Shown here: positions 43,163-52,523 of the stretch, piece after piece
How the letters are laid out: every line of letters begins with the position of its first letter
Position numbering within the stretch: position 1 is the stretch's first letter
Origin: DATJFH01 sp035495815
GTDB taxonomy: Bacteria > Acidobacteriota > Terriglobia > Bryobacterales > Bryobacteraceae
Assembly: GCA_035495815.1 (NCBI GenBank)
Contig: DATJFH010000353.1
Span: 1-55,060 of the forward strand
DNA: 55,060 bases
Direction: 5' to 3'
Position numbers and translations under genes: made by a program
Notes under the pieces: model-generated
The model's database searches: none
The model's input: only the letters and a program-made list of their open reading frames with translations
What the model was told of the DNA's origin: nothing

Positions 43163-43175
43163 AGGGAGTACTTTT

Positions 43176-45638
43176 ATGACGGAAGACCGCTTTGACCAGT
43201 TGTTGCAGGAGATGCGCCAGGAGAAAGCGCCGCCGGAGCAGGCGGCGGCAGCGTGCGAGCGCGTGTGGCGGCAGATCGGCGCCTCGTCGTCCGCCTGCGC
43301 CGAATTCCGGCCTGACTTTTCCCGCTATCTGGCAGGGGAATTGACCGAATCGAGGCGCCTGCTGATGGACGATCACCTGGGCCGCTGCGCCGAGTGCCGC
43401 CGTACGCTGGCCGGAGTTCAAAGCGAGCCGAAGGTGATCGGATTACCATCCTCCGGCAGTTTTCACTGGCCCGGTTGGACCCGCTGGGCTGTCGCCGCAG
43501 GAGTGGCGCTTACGGCTGTTTACTTCGAGCGGGGCCGGATCGATTCCGCGCTTGCGCCTTCCGGTCCGCGGGCCACGGTGGTCTCCGTGTCCGGCGCACT
43601 CTACCGGCTTCCGCAAGGCGCCATCCAGCCTGGCGCGACCCTGTCGCAGGCCGATGTCGTCCGCACCAGCGCCGGATCCCGGGCGGTCCTGCGACTCGCC
43701 GACGGCTCGCGCGTGGAGATGAACCAGCGCACCGAGCTTTCGGTGGAGGCGGCGTGGAGCGGCGAGACCATCCGGCTCGACCGGGGCGACGTGATCGTGC
43801 AGGCCGCCAGGCAGCGCCGCGGACGTCTCCGCGTGGTCACGCGCGATTCGGTCGCGTCGGTCAAGGGTACGGTATTTGCTGTCTCGAGCGGCGCGGCCGG
43901 CTCGGTCGTGTCGGTTGTGGAGGGCTCGGTCGCGGTCTCCCAGCCCGGGGGCGAGCGCACGCTGACGGCCGGTAAGCAATCGGCTACCAATCGCTCGCTC
44001 CAGCAAGTCAAAGTGCGGGACGCCGTCTCCTGGAGCCAGGATGCGGAGAAGTATTCCACGCTGCTGTCCGAGCTCATGGGCATCGAAAAGCAGATTGCGG
44101 AAACTGCCTCTCCGGCGCTGCGTACGGATCCCGGGTTACTGCAGTACCTGCCGCCTAACGCCATCGTGTACGTCGCCATTCCGAATCTGGCCGGCGCTCT
44201 GCGGCAGGCTCTCGGCCTGATCGACCAGCGGGCGCGGGAGAATACGGTGTTGAACGAGTGGTGGTCGTCCGAACAGGGCCAGGAGCTGCAGCGGACCTTC
44301 GACCGCTTCCAGGCCGTGACCCCTTTGCTCGGAGAGGAGATGGTGTTTGTCCTGACGGATAAGCGGGTCCCCTTGTTCCTTGCGCGCATCCGTCCGTCCC
44401 GGCAGGAAGCCCTGCAGCAGGCCATCGCCCGCGTGGCGGGAGATGGGGCGGGGAAGATACCTTACCGGATCACGCAGGATCTGCTGCTGGTATCCGACAA
44501 CGATTCGCACCTGGCCGCAGTCAGCGCGCGGCTCGGGGCAGGGGCGGCGACTCCCTTTGCCGCGGAGATCGCACGCCGTTACCAGCGCGGGGTGGGTTGG
44601 CTGGCGGCGGTGGACGGAGGCTGGCTCAATTCCGGGTCCGGGCATCAGGATGAGAGCCGTATGCTGGGCCTGCTCAATATGCGGTATCTGTTCTTCGAGC
44701 AGCGCTCGGGCGGCGGACGCGACGAGAACGAAGCCACGCTGTCTTTCCATGGCGCTCGAACCGGACTTGCTTCCTGGCTGGCGGCGCCCGGTTCGGCAGG
44801 GTCCCTCGAATATGTCTCGAGCGGCTCGGTCCTGGCAGTTTCCGCTTCCACGCGGGACCCTCGCCAGGCTTTTGACGAGATCTTCTCCGGAATGGCGCCC
44901 GACAGTCTCGGCGCGGTCATTCGCAAACTACAGTCGGAAACCGGCGTCGATGTCGGCGATGACATCGCCTCCTCTCTGGGCACGGACTTCAGTTTGGCTA
45001 TAGAACGGCCGTCGCTGCCGGTGCCCGGCTGGGTGGCGGCTCTCGAAGTGGTGCGGCCCGGCGTGCTCGACGACGCGATCAAGCGCCTGGTCGACGCGCA
45101 CAACCGCTCGGTACCCGCCGACCATGCGGATTGGAAGATGACCCTGTCCCGGGAGACGGTGAACGGAAGGTCGTTCACATCGGTGAAAGCAGGCGCGGCG
45201 CCGGTAACGCTCTATTGGACTTATGACCGCGGCTACCTGATCGCGTCGATGGACCGTGCGCTGGCGGTCCGGGCAATCACGCTGCGGGAGTCGGGCTCTT
45301 CGCTGCCGCGCTCAGCGAATTTCCAGCAGCGCTTCCCGTCCAGCGGCGGCCTGCACCACTCCGGGTTCCTGTGGTTCAACCCGAACGGCATTGTGGCGGA
45401 CCTGGCGGGGTTGATCGAGAACCCCACGCTCAAGAACCTGATGAGCAGCCGCGAGCCCGTGCTGGTGGTTCTGGACGGAGAAACGGAACAAATTCGCGCC
45501 GCCAGCCGTAATCGATTGACGAGCCTGATTCTGGATTCGATGCTACTCTACGGGGCAGGCGGCGGCCCCGGGCCGATCAAAGGCCAACCGCCGCACAGAA
45601 ATCAGAAGGTACTGCGGACTTGGGACATGAAATTGTAA
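43176..45638 (+). CDS. Zinc-finger anti-sigma / FecR / DUF3352 fusion membrane protein
   Basis: 820 residues. Cytoplasmic zf-HC2-type zinc finger with Cys41, His67, Cys71 and Cys74; membrane segment at about 103-118; FecR-type beta domain at about 130-270 (AVLRLADGSRVEMNQRTELSV, VASVKGTVFAVSSGAAGSVVSVVEGSVAVS). A large extracytoplasmic DUF3352-like domain covers about 310-810 (LLQYLPPNAIVYVAIPNLAGALRQAL, GEEMVFVLTDKRVPLFLARIRP, WVAALEVVRPGVLDDAIKRL). The first part would hold the ECF factor at 42644; FecR domains pass signals across the envelope. Joining both to DUF3352, whose function is unknown, makes a one-piece receptor. The ABC gene start lies inside its last codons. Confidence 0.82.
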   Translation: MTEDRFDQLLQEMRQEKAPPEQAAAACERVWRQIGASSSACAEFRPDFSRYLAGELTESRRLLMDDHLGRCAECRRTLAGVQSEPKVIGLPSSGSFHWPGWTRWAVAAGVALTAVYFERGRIDSALAPSGPRATVVSVSGALYRLPQGAIQPGATLSQADVVRTSAGSRAVLRLADGSRVEMNQRTELSVEAAWSGETIRLDRGDVIVQAARQRRGRLRVVTRDSVASVKGTVFAVSSGAAGSVVSVVEGSVAVSQPGGERTLTAGKQSATNRSLQQVKVRDAVSWSQDAEKYSTLLSELMGIEKQIAETASPALRTDPGLLQYLPPNAIVYVAIPNLAGALRQALGLIDQRARENTVLNEWWSSEQGQELQRTFDRFQAVTPLLGEEMVFVLTDKRVPLFLARIRPSRQEALQQAIARVAGDGAGKIPYRITQDLLLVSDNDSHLAAVSARLGAGAATPFAAEIARRYQRGVGWLAAVDGGWLNSGSGHQDESRMLGLLNMRYLFFEQRSGGGRDENEATLSFHGARTGLASWLAAPGSAGSLEYVSSGSVLAVSASTRDPRQAFDEIFSGMAPDSLGAVIRKLQSETGVDVGDDIASSLGTDFSLAIERPSLPVPGWVAALEVVRPGVLDDAIKRLVDAHNRSVPADHADWKMTLSRETVNGRSFTSVKAGAAPVTLYWTYDRGYLIASMDRALAVRAITLRESGSSLPRSANFQQRFPSSGGLHHSGFLWFNPNGIVADLAGLIENPTLKNLMSSREPVLVVLDGETEQIRAASRNRLTSLILDSMLLYGAGGGPGPIKGQPPHRNQKVLRTWDMKL

Positions 45639-46630
45639 GCCTGTCAGCGGTTATTGAGCTACAGGATCTGCGAGTGAAGCTGGGCCGGCGGGAGATTCTC
45701 AAGGGGATGTCCTGCCGGCTGGGCGGCGCCGGCAAGGGCAAGGCTATCGGTCTGCTCGGCCCGAATGGGGCAGGCAAGTCTACATTGATTCTCACGCTGC
45801 TCGGATTCCACAAGCCGTTGAGCGGCTCGGCGCGGATCCTCGGCCTCGATTGCCACACAAGGTCGCACGAAGTGAAAGCCCGTGTAGGCTACATGCCGGA
45901 GAACGAAGCTTTCATCGCCGACATGTCCGCCGTGCGGTTCCTGCGAATCATGGGCGAGCTCTCCGGCCTCCCGCCGCGCGTGTCGCTCGAGAAGTCCCAT
46001 GAGGTCCTGTTCCACGTGGGACTGGGAGAAGCGCGTTACCGGCCGCTCGGGACCTACTCGCTCGGCATGAAGCAGATGGCCAAGCTGGCCCAGGCGATCA
46101 TGCATGGCCCGGAACTTGTAATTCTCGACGAGCCCACCAACGGGCTCGACCCGGCGGCGCGCGCCCGCATGCTGAAGCTGATCATGGAGATGAAGCAGGA
46201 GCACGGAATTAACGTGGTCCTCTGCTCGCACCTGCTGCGCGACGTGGAGGAGGTCTGCGATGAGGTGGTGATTCTCAAAGACGGCGCTATCGTCCATCAT
46301 GCCAATCTGGAAGAGGAGCGGCGGGCCAATCTGCGCTTCGTGGAGCTGGAGGTGGCCGGCGCGGACGGAAACCTCCCGGCCGCTTTGCGCGAGCATGGCG
46401 CGGAAGGCGTCACCGAAGGTGGGGGACGCTGGCGAATCGTGCTTCCGCCCGGCGTCGAGCTCGACGTGATATGGCGCCTGGTGGCGCGCGAGAATCTCGA
46501 GGTGCGCCGTCTGACGCACCGGCGCGACTCGCTCGAAGAGATCTTTCTCAAAGCCGTCGGACACATCCGGCACACCGCGGGCGAAGCCGCCGCCGACGTG
46601 GAGGAGGTCGCCGCCGATGGCCGTTTATAG
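45620..46630 (+). CDS. ABC transporter ATP-binding protein
   Basis: 336 residues. No ATG fits; TTG 45620 is the first start that keeps the whole first strand (VIELQDLRVKLG), and it overlaps the previous gene by 19 bases. Walker A GPNGAGKST, signature YSLGMKQMAKLAQA, Walker B LVILDEPTNGLD, H-loop CSHLLRDVEEV. A C-terminal extension of about 100 residues resembles the tail of ABC-2 type exporters. Partner permease: the gene at 46617, overlapping by 14 bases. Confidence 0.9.
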   Translation: MGHEIVSLSAVIELQDLRVKLGRREILKGMSCRLGGAGKGKAIGLLGPNGAGKSTLILTLLGFHKPLSGSARILGLDCHTRSHEVKARVGYMPENEAFIADMSAVRFLRIMGELSGLPPRVSLEKSHEVLFHVGLGEARYRPLGTYSLGMKQMAKLAQAIMHGPELVILDEPTNGLDPAARARMLKLIMEMKQEHGINVVLCSHLLRDVEEVCDEVVILKDGAIVHHANLEEERRANLRFVELEVAGADGNLPAALREHGAEGVTEGGGRWRIVLPPGVELDVIWRLVARENLEVRRLTHRRDSLEEIFLKAVGHIRHTAGEAAADVEEVAADGRL

Positions 46631-47477
46631 GCGCGGCTACCAGCGTTATCAAGGTCCGCTGAGCTCGCGCTGGGCCCGTCTGTTCGTGCTTCCCCGCTTT
46701 GCCTGGGAGCGGCTGATGCAGCAGCGGCTGGTGACGATTCTTTTCGTGGTCGCCATGTTCTGGCCGGTCGGCTGCGCCGGCTTCGTTTATCTTGCCCATC
46801 ACGCGGAGCTGCTGCAGGGGTTCGGGCCGAATTTGGCCGGCTTCCTCAAAGTGGACGCCACGTTTTTTGTCGTGTTCATGAATGTGCAGGGTGTTTTCGC
46901 CGTCATTCTGTCCGCATTCGCCGGTCCCAGTCTGATTGCGCCGGACCTGGCGAACGGAGCGCTGCCCCTCTACTTCAGCCGGCCTCTCTCGCGACCCGAA
47001 TATGTCCTCTCGCGGATGCTTGTACTGATGGGGGTGCTTTCGCCGGTTACCTGGATTCCCGGGCTGCTGCTCTTCCTGATGCAAGCGAGCCTGGCCGGCT
47101 GGACCTGGTTTCAGGAGAACTGGACTATCGGCGCCGGCATGTTCTTCGGGTTTCTGCTGTGGATCCTTCTTGTCGGGCTGGTGGCCATGGCCAGTTCGGC
47201 CTACGTCAAATGGCGAATAGTCGCCGGCGCGCTGGTGTTGGGCGCGTTCTTCGTTCTGGCCGGCGCAGCGGAGCTTGCCAATGCCGTTTTGCGCGTGGAG
47301 TGGGCGTCGGCCGCGAACCCGGCCCGGGCCATGGACCAGATCTGGCGTTCGATGCTTGGCGCCGAACCGCTCTCGGGGCCGGAAGCGTACGAATGCGCCG
47401 TCTCGCTGGCCGTGATGTCGGCGCTCCTGCTGCTGGTGCTGCGGCGCAAGATCCGGCCGGTGGAGGTAGTGTCGTGA
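46617..47477 (+). CDS. ABC-2 type transporter permease
   Basis: 286 residues with about six membrane segments: 38-60, 80-103, 131-152, 163-187, 196-216 and 257-275. The N-terminus (YRRGYQRYQGPLSSRWARL) and IAPDLANGALPLYFSRPLSRPEYVLSRML are typical of ABC-2 permeases that sit with GldA-like ATPases. Start and stop overlap both neighbours. Exported substrate unknown; coupling to an ECF/DUF3352 block suggests an envelope component. Confidence 0.85.
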   Translation: MAVYRRGYQRYQGPLSSRWARLFVLPRFAWERLMQQRLVTILFVVAMFWPVGCAGFVYLAHHAELLQGFGPNLAGFLKVDATFFVVFMNVQGVFAVILSAFAGPSLIAPDLANGALPLYFSRPLSRPEYVLSRMLVLMGVLSPVTWIPGLLLFLMQASLAGWTWFQENWTIGAGMFFGFLLWILLVGLVAMASSAYVKWRIVAGALVLGAFFVLAGAAELANAVLRVEWASAANPARAMDQIWRSMLGAEPLSGPEAYECAVSLAVMSALLLLVLRRKIRPVEVVS

Positions 47478-48406
47478 CCGCCCCGGAAGTGGTCTTCGAC
47501 GGAGTTTCGAAATTCTATGGCGAGGTTCTCGGCGTCAATCGCATCACCCTCCGCATACCGTCCGGCATCACCAGTCTGGTCGGGCCGAACGGCTCCGGGA
47601 AGACCACGCTCATGAACATGATGGCCGGGCTGATCTTTCCCGATTGCGGATCGGTCACCGTGCGCGGGCTCTCCCCGCGGGATCCGGAGCGCCTGATGCG
47701 CATTACCGGATACGCCACTCAATACGACGCCGCGCCGCGCGGGTCGACCGGATTCGATTTCGTCCTTACCGGTCTGCTGCTGGCAGGCTATCCCGAGCGC
47801 GACGCCGCCGCCCGGGCGGGGATAGCGCTCGACCGCGTCCGCATGACGGAAGCGGCGCATCGTAAGGTGGCGGCCTATTCGAAGGGGATGCGGCAGCGCG
47901 TCCGGCTGGCGCAGGCGATTGCTCACGACCCGGAAGTTCTCATCCTCGATGAGCCGCTGAACGGCCTCGACCCGTTGGTGCGGGCCGAGACGATCGCCTT
48001 GTTCCGCGAGTTCGCGGCGCAGGGCCGCCACGTGATTCTCTCCAGCCACGTGCTGGGGGAGGTCGACCTGATTTCGGACCAGGTGATCCTGATCGCCAAC
48101 GGCATGATCGTGGCCGAAGGCGAGATTCGCGGCGTGCGGGAAGAGATCCATGAGCATCCCAGCCAGTATCTGATCCGGTGCCGTGACGCCTCGCGTATTG
48201 CGTCGCTGCTGTTCGAACAGGATCACGTCACCGAGATCAAGGTGCAGGACGACCGCCTCGGCCTGATGGTGATGACCCGCAGCCGCAGCGAATTCTCCCG
48301 CGCGCTGACCCGCATCTCGCTCGCGGGCCACACCGTGGACAGCGTCGTGGCCGCCGACGAAAACATGGACGCGCTCTACGAGTACCTGATCGGAGGCGAT
48401 CGTTGA
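47474..48406 (+). CDS. ABC transporter ATP-binding protein
   Basis: 310 residues from GTG 47474, which overlaps the permease stop. Walker A GPNGSGKTT, signature YSKGMRQRVRLAQA, Walker B VLILDEPLNGLD, H-loop SSHVLGEVDL. The C-terminal region is about 90 residues beyond the ATPase core. Second ATPase of the tandem; pairs with the overlapping permease at 48403. The two ATPases are clearly different proteins, so this is either one heteromeric exporter or two. Confidence 0.92.
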   Translation: MTAPEVVFDGVSKFYGEVLGVNRITLRIPSGITSLVGPNGSGKTTLMNMMAGLIFPDCGSVTVRGLSPRDPERLMRITGYATQYDAAPRGSTGFDFVLTGLLLAGYPERDAAARAGIALDRVRMTEAAHRKVAAYSKGMRQRVRLAQAIAHDPEVLILDEPLNGLDPLVRAETIALFREFAAQGRHVILSSHVLGEVDLISDQVILIANGMIVAEGEIRGVREEIHEHPSQYLIRCRDASRIASLLFEQDHVTEIKVQDDRLGLMVMTRSRSEFSRALTRISLAGHTVDSVVAADENMDALYEYLIGGDR

Positions 48407-49491
48407 GCTTCTCATTTCGCGCAAGGCAGATCTGGATCGTGGCCCGCCTGCAACTCGGACGCGTGTTCTTTTCGAAGCGCAGCTTCTGGGTTTACCTGCT
48501 GGCGCTATTCCCGTCGGTAATTTTCATCGGACACGGTATCGAAGCCAAGATCCGGCGTGAGCGCTTAGGGCGACGGGTCGTCATGCCTGCGGCGATCGAG
48601 GCCGTCCGCGAGGGGGATACCGATGAGCAGGTGCTCGCGCGCCTGGGCCGTCCGAATGCCGATAACACTTCGAGCCGGCGGCGGCGGGGGAAAGGAGGCG
48701 AGCCGCAAGCGAACGAGATCGTGCGCCGGTACATGCAGTATTTCGACGGGGCCCGCCGCTGGGAACTCAACTTCGAGGCAGGCATCCTGCAAAGCAAGCG
48801 CAGCCATCAGTTGCTCGACTTCGAGGGAGACCGCCAGGTGTTCGCCGGCGTCTTTCAATATTTTTATCTTCGGCTGGCCATTTTCTTCGGATGCCTGGGA
48901 ATTTTCATGAACCTGTTCCGGGGCGAGATGCTGGACAGGACGCTGCACTTCTGGTTTCTGGCCCCCGCGCGGCGCGAGGTGCTGCTGGCGGGCAAGTACG
49001 CGGCCGGCCTGATCGCGGCTGTCCTGATCTTTACGGGAGGCGCGGCGCTGGCTTTTATCGCCATGGTGTGGCCGCACGACGCCGCACAGGCGCAGGCGTT
49101 CTGGCAAACGCAGGGGCCTTCGCATCTGTTCTGGTATTCGGCCGCAGCCGCGCTCGGGTGCGTCGGTTATGGGAGCGTCTTCCTGGCGGCGGGTCTGCTG
49201 TTGAGAAACCCGATCATTCCGGCCATCACGATCCTCTCGTGGGAAAGTATCAACGGCATCCTTCCCGCCGTTCTACAGAAACTGAGCGTGTTGTACTACG
49301 TGCAGTCGCTGTGCCCTGTGCCAGCTCCCCTGGACGAGAAGGCGCCTCTGTTGATCCGGCTGCTGTCGGCTCCGGCAGAACCCCCTTCCGCGGCGCTGGC
49401 GGTCTTGGGCTTGCTTGGAGTGACGGCTGTGGTGCTTCTGGCGGCGTCAAGAGCCGTGCGGCGGTTGGAAGTCAGCTACAGCGTGGACTGA
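48403..49491 (+). CDS. ABC transporter permease with an extracytoplasmic BamE-like insert
   Basis: 362 residues from TTG 48403, overlapping the ATPase stop. The first membrane segment is at about 28-44, and five or six more lie between 153 and 355 (YLRLAIFFGCLGIFMNLF, YAAGLIAAVLIFTGGAALAFIAMVW, AAAALGCVGYGSVFLAAGLLL). Between them, residues about 64-133 form a soluble loop with IEAVREGDTDEQVLARLGRPN, a basic Arg-rich turn, then YFDGARRWELNFEAGILQSKR. This matches the SmpA/OmlA (BamE) fold pattern: 'GxTxxQVxxxLGxP', then a tyrosine strand and a final strand. Such an insert is not usual in ABC-2 permeases. Confidence 0.8.
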   Translation: MSFSFRARQIWIVARLQLGRVFFSKRSFWVYLLALFPSVIFIGHGIEAKIRRERLGRRVVMPAAIEAVREGDTDEQVLARLGRPNADNTSSRRRRGKGGEPQANEIVRRYMQYFDGARRWELNFEAGILQSKRSHQLLDFEGDRQVFAGVFQYFYLRLAIFFGCLGIFMNLFRGEMLDRTLHFWFLAPARREVLLAGKYAAGLIAAVLIFTGGAALAFIAMVWPHDAAQAQAFWQTQGPSHLFWYSAAAALGCVGYGSVFLAAGLLLRNPIIPAITILSWESINGILPAVLQKLSVLYYVQSLCPVPAPLDEKAPLLIRLLSAPAEPPSAALAVLGLLGVTAVVLLAASRAVRRLEVSYSVD

Positions 49492-49559
49492 ATCGCGGCC
49501 GCGGCTGAAAATTCAACATCCGGCATCTCTTCCTGTGGTAGAGTGGGGAGTTCCACTTT

Positions 49560-50405
49560 ATGCCTGCTGTCCTGCCCCAGGAAATCGTAAGCGCACACAG
49601 CCCGGATTCCGACGATGCCTTCATGTTTTATGGTCTGGCGACCAAGAAGGTCCGGTCCTCGAAGGTAACTTTCCGCCACGTTCTCGAGGATATCGAGTCG
49701 CTGAACCGGCATGCGATGGAGGGCAAGTACGAGCTGACGGCAATTTCCTATCACGCCTATCCTTATGTAGCGGACAAGTACGTCGTGATGGCCAGCGGAT
49801 CCAGCATCGGCGACGGATACGGACCCATGCTGGTCTCGACGCGTCCGATGGAGCTGGAGGAAGTGAAGGGGAAAAGGATCGCCATTCCGGGGACGATGAC
49901 TTCAGCCTACCTGGCGATGAAGTTGATCGAACCGGATTTCATCCCGGTCGTAGTTCCGTTCGACAAGATTCTGGAGGCCGTGCGGGAAAAATCCGCCGAC
50001 GCGGGGCTGATTATTCACGAAGCGCAGCTCACTTACGATCGCACGGGCTTCCACAAGATCGTGGACCTGGGCCGCTGGTGGAAGACCAAATACGATCTGC
50101 CGCTGCCGCTGGGGTGCAATGCGCTTTTGCGGTCGCTCGGTCCGGCTATCCAGTCGGAGTGCTGCCGCATGATGCGCGAGAGCATCCAGTACGCTCTCGA
50201 CAATCACGACGAGTCGCTGAGCTACGCCATGCAGTTCGCCCGCGACATGGATAACCGGATGGCGGAAAAATTCGTCGGGATGTACGTGAATCACTACACG
50301 GTCGACTGCGGCGACCTGGTGCCGATCGCGGCCCAGAAGATGATCGACATGGGCTTCGAAGCCGGCATTCTTCCCCGCCGCGTCGAGTTCGAGTTCGTGA
50401 GATAG
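49560..50405 (+). CDS. mqnD: Menaquinone biosynthesis enzyme MqnD-like (1,4-dihydroxy-6-naphthoate synthase)
   Basis: 281 residues with the periplasmic-binding-protein fold used by MqnA/MqnD. Landmarks: AHSPDSDDAFMFYGL near the N-terminus (the family form is SPCPNDTFIF), LTAISYHAYPYVAD, KGKRIAIPGTMTSAYLAMKL, SADAGLIIHEAQLTY and LPLGCNALLR. MqnD catalyses the last step of the futalosine route to menaquinone, a soluble cytoplasmic reaction; there is no signal peptide. The other mqn genes are not in the window. A GGGGAG lies upstream of ATG 49560. Confidence 0.85.
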   Translation: MPAVLPQEIVSAHSPDSDDAFMFYGLATKKVRSSKVTFRHVLEDIESLNRHAMEGKYELTAISYHAYPYVADKYVVMASGSSIGDGYGPMLVSTRPMELEEVKGKRIAIPGTMTSAYLAMKLIEPDFIPVVVPFDKILEAVREKSADAGLIIHEAQLTYDRTGFHKIVDLGRWWKTKYDLPLPLGCNALLRSLGPAIQSECCRMMRESIQYALDNHDESLSYAMQFARDMDNRMAEKFVGMYVNHYTVDCGDLVPIAAQKMIDMGFEAGILPRRVEFEFVR

Positions 50406-50456
50406 GCTTTCACTCCGCAGAAGACCGCCGGGGAATCCGCTTGTTACACTGACACT

Positions 50457-51722
50457 ATGGCCCCTTCGGACGCGCTGCTGGTATTTGTGTGCTGCGGTTT
50501 GCTGACGGCGCAGGTCACGCGCCCCAAAGATGTCCGGGAATTGGCCAAGGGCGGATCGAACGTCATACCCCAGCTTCAGGCGCTGCTCAAGAATCCTGAT
50601 TTGAGCATCCGGGTGGAAACAGTCAAAGCTCTGGTCGATATCGGGACGCAGCGAAGTCTCGATCCGCTGATCGAAGCCACGGGAGACAACGACGCCGAGA
50701 TTCAGGCCCGCGCTACTGACGGGCTGGTGAATTTTTACCTGCCCGGTTACGTACGGACAGGACTCAGCGCCAAACTGCAGCGTGCGGGGACGGGTATCAA
50801 GGGCAAGTTCACAGACACCAATACGCAGGTGATCGATCGGTACATACAGGTTCGGCCGGACGTGATCGCGGCGCTGGGCAAGCTGGCCCGCGGAGGCGTC
50901 AGCATGGAGGTCCGCGCCAACGCGGCGCGGGCAGTGGGGATTTTGCGAGGCCGGGCGGCCGTGCCGGACCTGCTCGACGCGATGAAGTCCAAGGACGACG
51001 CGGTGCTGTACGAGTCGCTGATCGCGATTCAGAAAATCCGCGATCAGGAAGCCGCCACCAAGATCCGGTACCTGCTGCGCGATCTCAACGAGCGAGTCCA
51101 AATCGCGGCGGTCGAGACGACGGGCATTCTCCAGAATCGCGCGGCTCTTCCCGACCTGGTGGACGTCCTCAACCGGGCGGAAAGCGCCAAAGTGAGGCGA
51201 GGCGCGCTGACCGCGATCGCCATGATGCCGGACGAGAGCGTCCGCGCTCTGCTTACCCGCTACCTCACGGACAAGGACGACGCCATGCGAGCCGCGGCCG
51301 CCGAAGGCTTCGCGCGTCTGCGGAATCCGCAGGACAAAGCCGCGGTGCAGGCGGCTTACGAGCGCGAAGGCAAACCGTCGCCGCGGCTATCCATGGCCTT
51401 CGCGCTGGTTTCGCTCGGATCGGTCGGGGTTTCCGAATTCAGCCCGCTGCAGTTGCTGATCAACACGCTGAACTCGCGCGCGCGGCAGGGCGAGGCCGAG
51501 GCGTTCCTGATCGAACTGGCCCGCGACTCGTCGATCCGGCGCTCGCTGTATCCGGCTCTCACCGGCGGGCAGAAGGACGAAAAAGTCTATCTGGCGCGGA
51601 TCATGGCCCGGAGCGGAGACAAAGATTCGCTCACGCCGCTCGAGACCGTGAGCCATGACGCAGACCCCGATGTAGCCAAGGAAGGACTGCGCGCCCTGCA
51701 AAACCTGCGCGCCCGATTGTGA
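50457..51722 (+). CDS. Secreted HEAT-repeat protein
   Basis: 421 residues. Weak N-terminal export signal (about 5-19), then about ten HEAT-type helical pairs, for instance PQLQALLKNPDLSIRVETVKALVDIG, EVRANAARAVGILRGRAAVPDLLDAM and KVRRGALTAIAMMPDESVRALL. The repeats form a superhelical scaffold for protein contacts. No catalytic motif. Followed three bases later by the fumarylacetoacetase-fold gene; the two may be co-transcribed without a visible functional link. Confidence 0.85.
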   Translation: MAPSDALLVFVCCGLLTAQVTRPKDVRELAKGGSNVIPQLQALLKNPDLSIRVETVKALVDIGTQRSLDPLIEATGDNDAEIQARATDGLVNFYLPGYVRTGLSAKLQRAGTGIKGKFTDTNTQVIDRYIQVRPDVIAALGKLARGGVSMEVRANAARAVGILRGRAAVPDLLDAMKSKDDAVLYESLIAIQKIRDQEAATKIRYLLRDLNERVQIAAVETTGILQNRAALPDLVDVLNRAESAKVRRGALTAIAMMPDESVRALLTRYLTDKDDAMRAAAAEGFARLRNPQDKAAVQAAYEREGKPSPRLSMAFALVSLGSVGVSEFSPLQLLINTLNSRARQGEAEAFLIELARDSSIRRSLYPALTGGQKDEKVYLARIMARSGDKDSLTPLETVSHDADPDVAKEGLRALQNLRARL

Positions 51723-51725
51723 TCC

Positions 51726-52508
51726 ATGACGAAAATCGCGCGTTTCCGCTCCCCGTCTTATGAAGGCTTCGGCCTGATCGAAGGCGATACCATCTTCGAG
51801 CTGGAGTCGCTCTTCTCGACGACTCGCGGCAGCGCTCATGCCCTGGCCGAGGTCAGCCTGCTGGCCCCGTGCGTGCCTTCCAAAATCGTCTGCGTCGGCA
51901 GGAACTATCGCGAGCACGCGAAGGAGCTGGGCAACGAGGTCACGGCCGAGCCGCTGATCTTTTTGAAGCCGCCCTCGTCTCTTCTGGCGCACGAGGGGTC
52001 GATCGTGTATCCGGCGATCTCCGGTAACGTGCACTACGAGGGAGAGCTGGGAGTCATCATCGGTCCGCGTCCGGCGCGGCGCGTCCCGGCGGCTGAAGCC
52101 GAGAGCTACATCTTCGGGTACACCTGCGTGAACGACGTTACTGCCCGCGACTTGCAGCGCAAAGACGGGCAGTGGACGCGCGGCAAAGGGTTCGACACTT
52201 TCTGTCCGGTGGGCCCGTGGATCGTGCGGCGGGAGGACGTCCGCTTCGACGATTTGCGGGTACGTACACTGCTCGACGGCGAAGTCAAACAGGATGCTTC
52301 CGTTCTGGATATGATTTTTCCCCTGGGTGCTATAATCGCCTTTGTAACGGAGTTCATGACGCTCGAGCCGGGGGATCTGATCGCGACCGGCACTCCGTCC
52401 GGAGTAGGGCCGCTGCAGGCCGGATCGATGGTGTCAGTGGAAATTGACGGAATCGGAGTTCTGCGGAATCGGGTCGTCGCTGCCCAACAGGCTGCCGCGA
52501 CCCTTTAA
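51726..52508 (+). CDS. Fumarylacetoacetate hydrolase family protein
   Basis: 260 residues. FAH fold with KIVCVGRNYREHAKELG and the metal ligands in VHYEGELGVIIG (two Glu) and CVNDVTARDLQ (Asp), then TLEPGDLIATGTPSGVGP. Small members of this family hydrolyse or decarboxylate acylpyruvates or 2-oxo acids in aromatic degradation. In this neighbourhood a role in breakdown of phenolic compounds released by the tannase is possible (inference). ATG 51726 follows the HEAT gene stop by three bases. Confidence 0.92.
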   Translation: MTKIARFRSPSYEGFGLIEGDTIFELESLFSTTRGSAHALAEVSLLAPCVPSKIVCVGRNYREHAKELGNEVTAEPLIFLKPPSSLLAHEGSIVYPAISGNVHYEGELGVIIGPRPARRVPAAEAESYIFGYTCVNDVTARDLQRKDGQWTRGKGFDTFCPVGPWIVRREDVRFDDLRVRTLLDGEVKQDASVLDMIFPLGAIIAFVTEFMTLEPGDLIATGTPSGVGPLQAGSMVSVEIDGIGVLRNRVVAAQQAAATL

Positions 52509-52523
52509 AGGAAAGATCACGAC

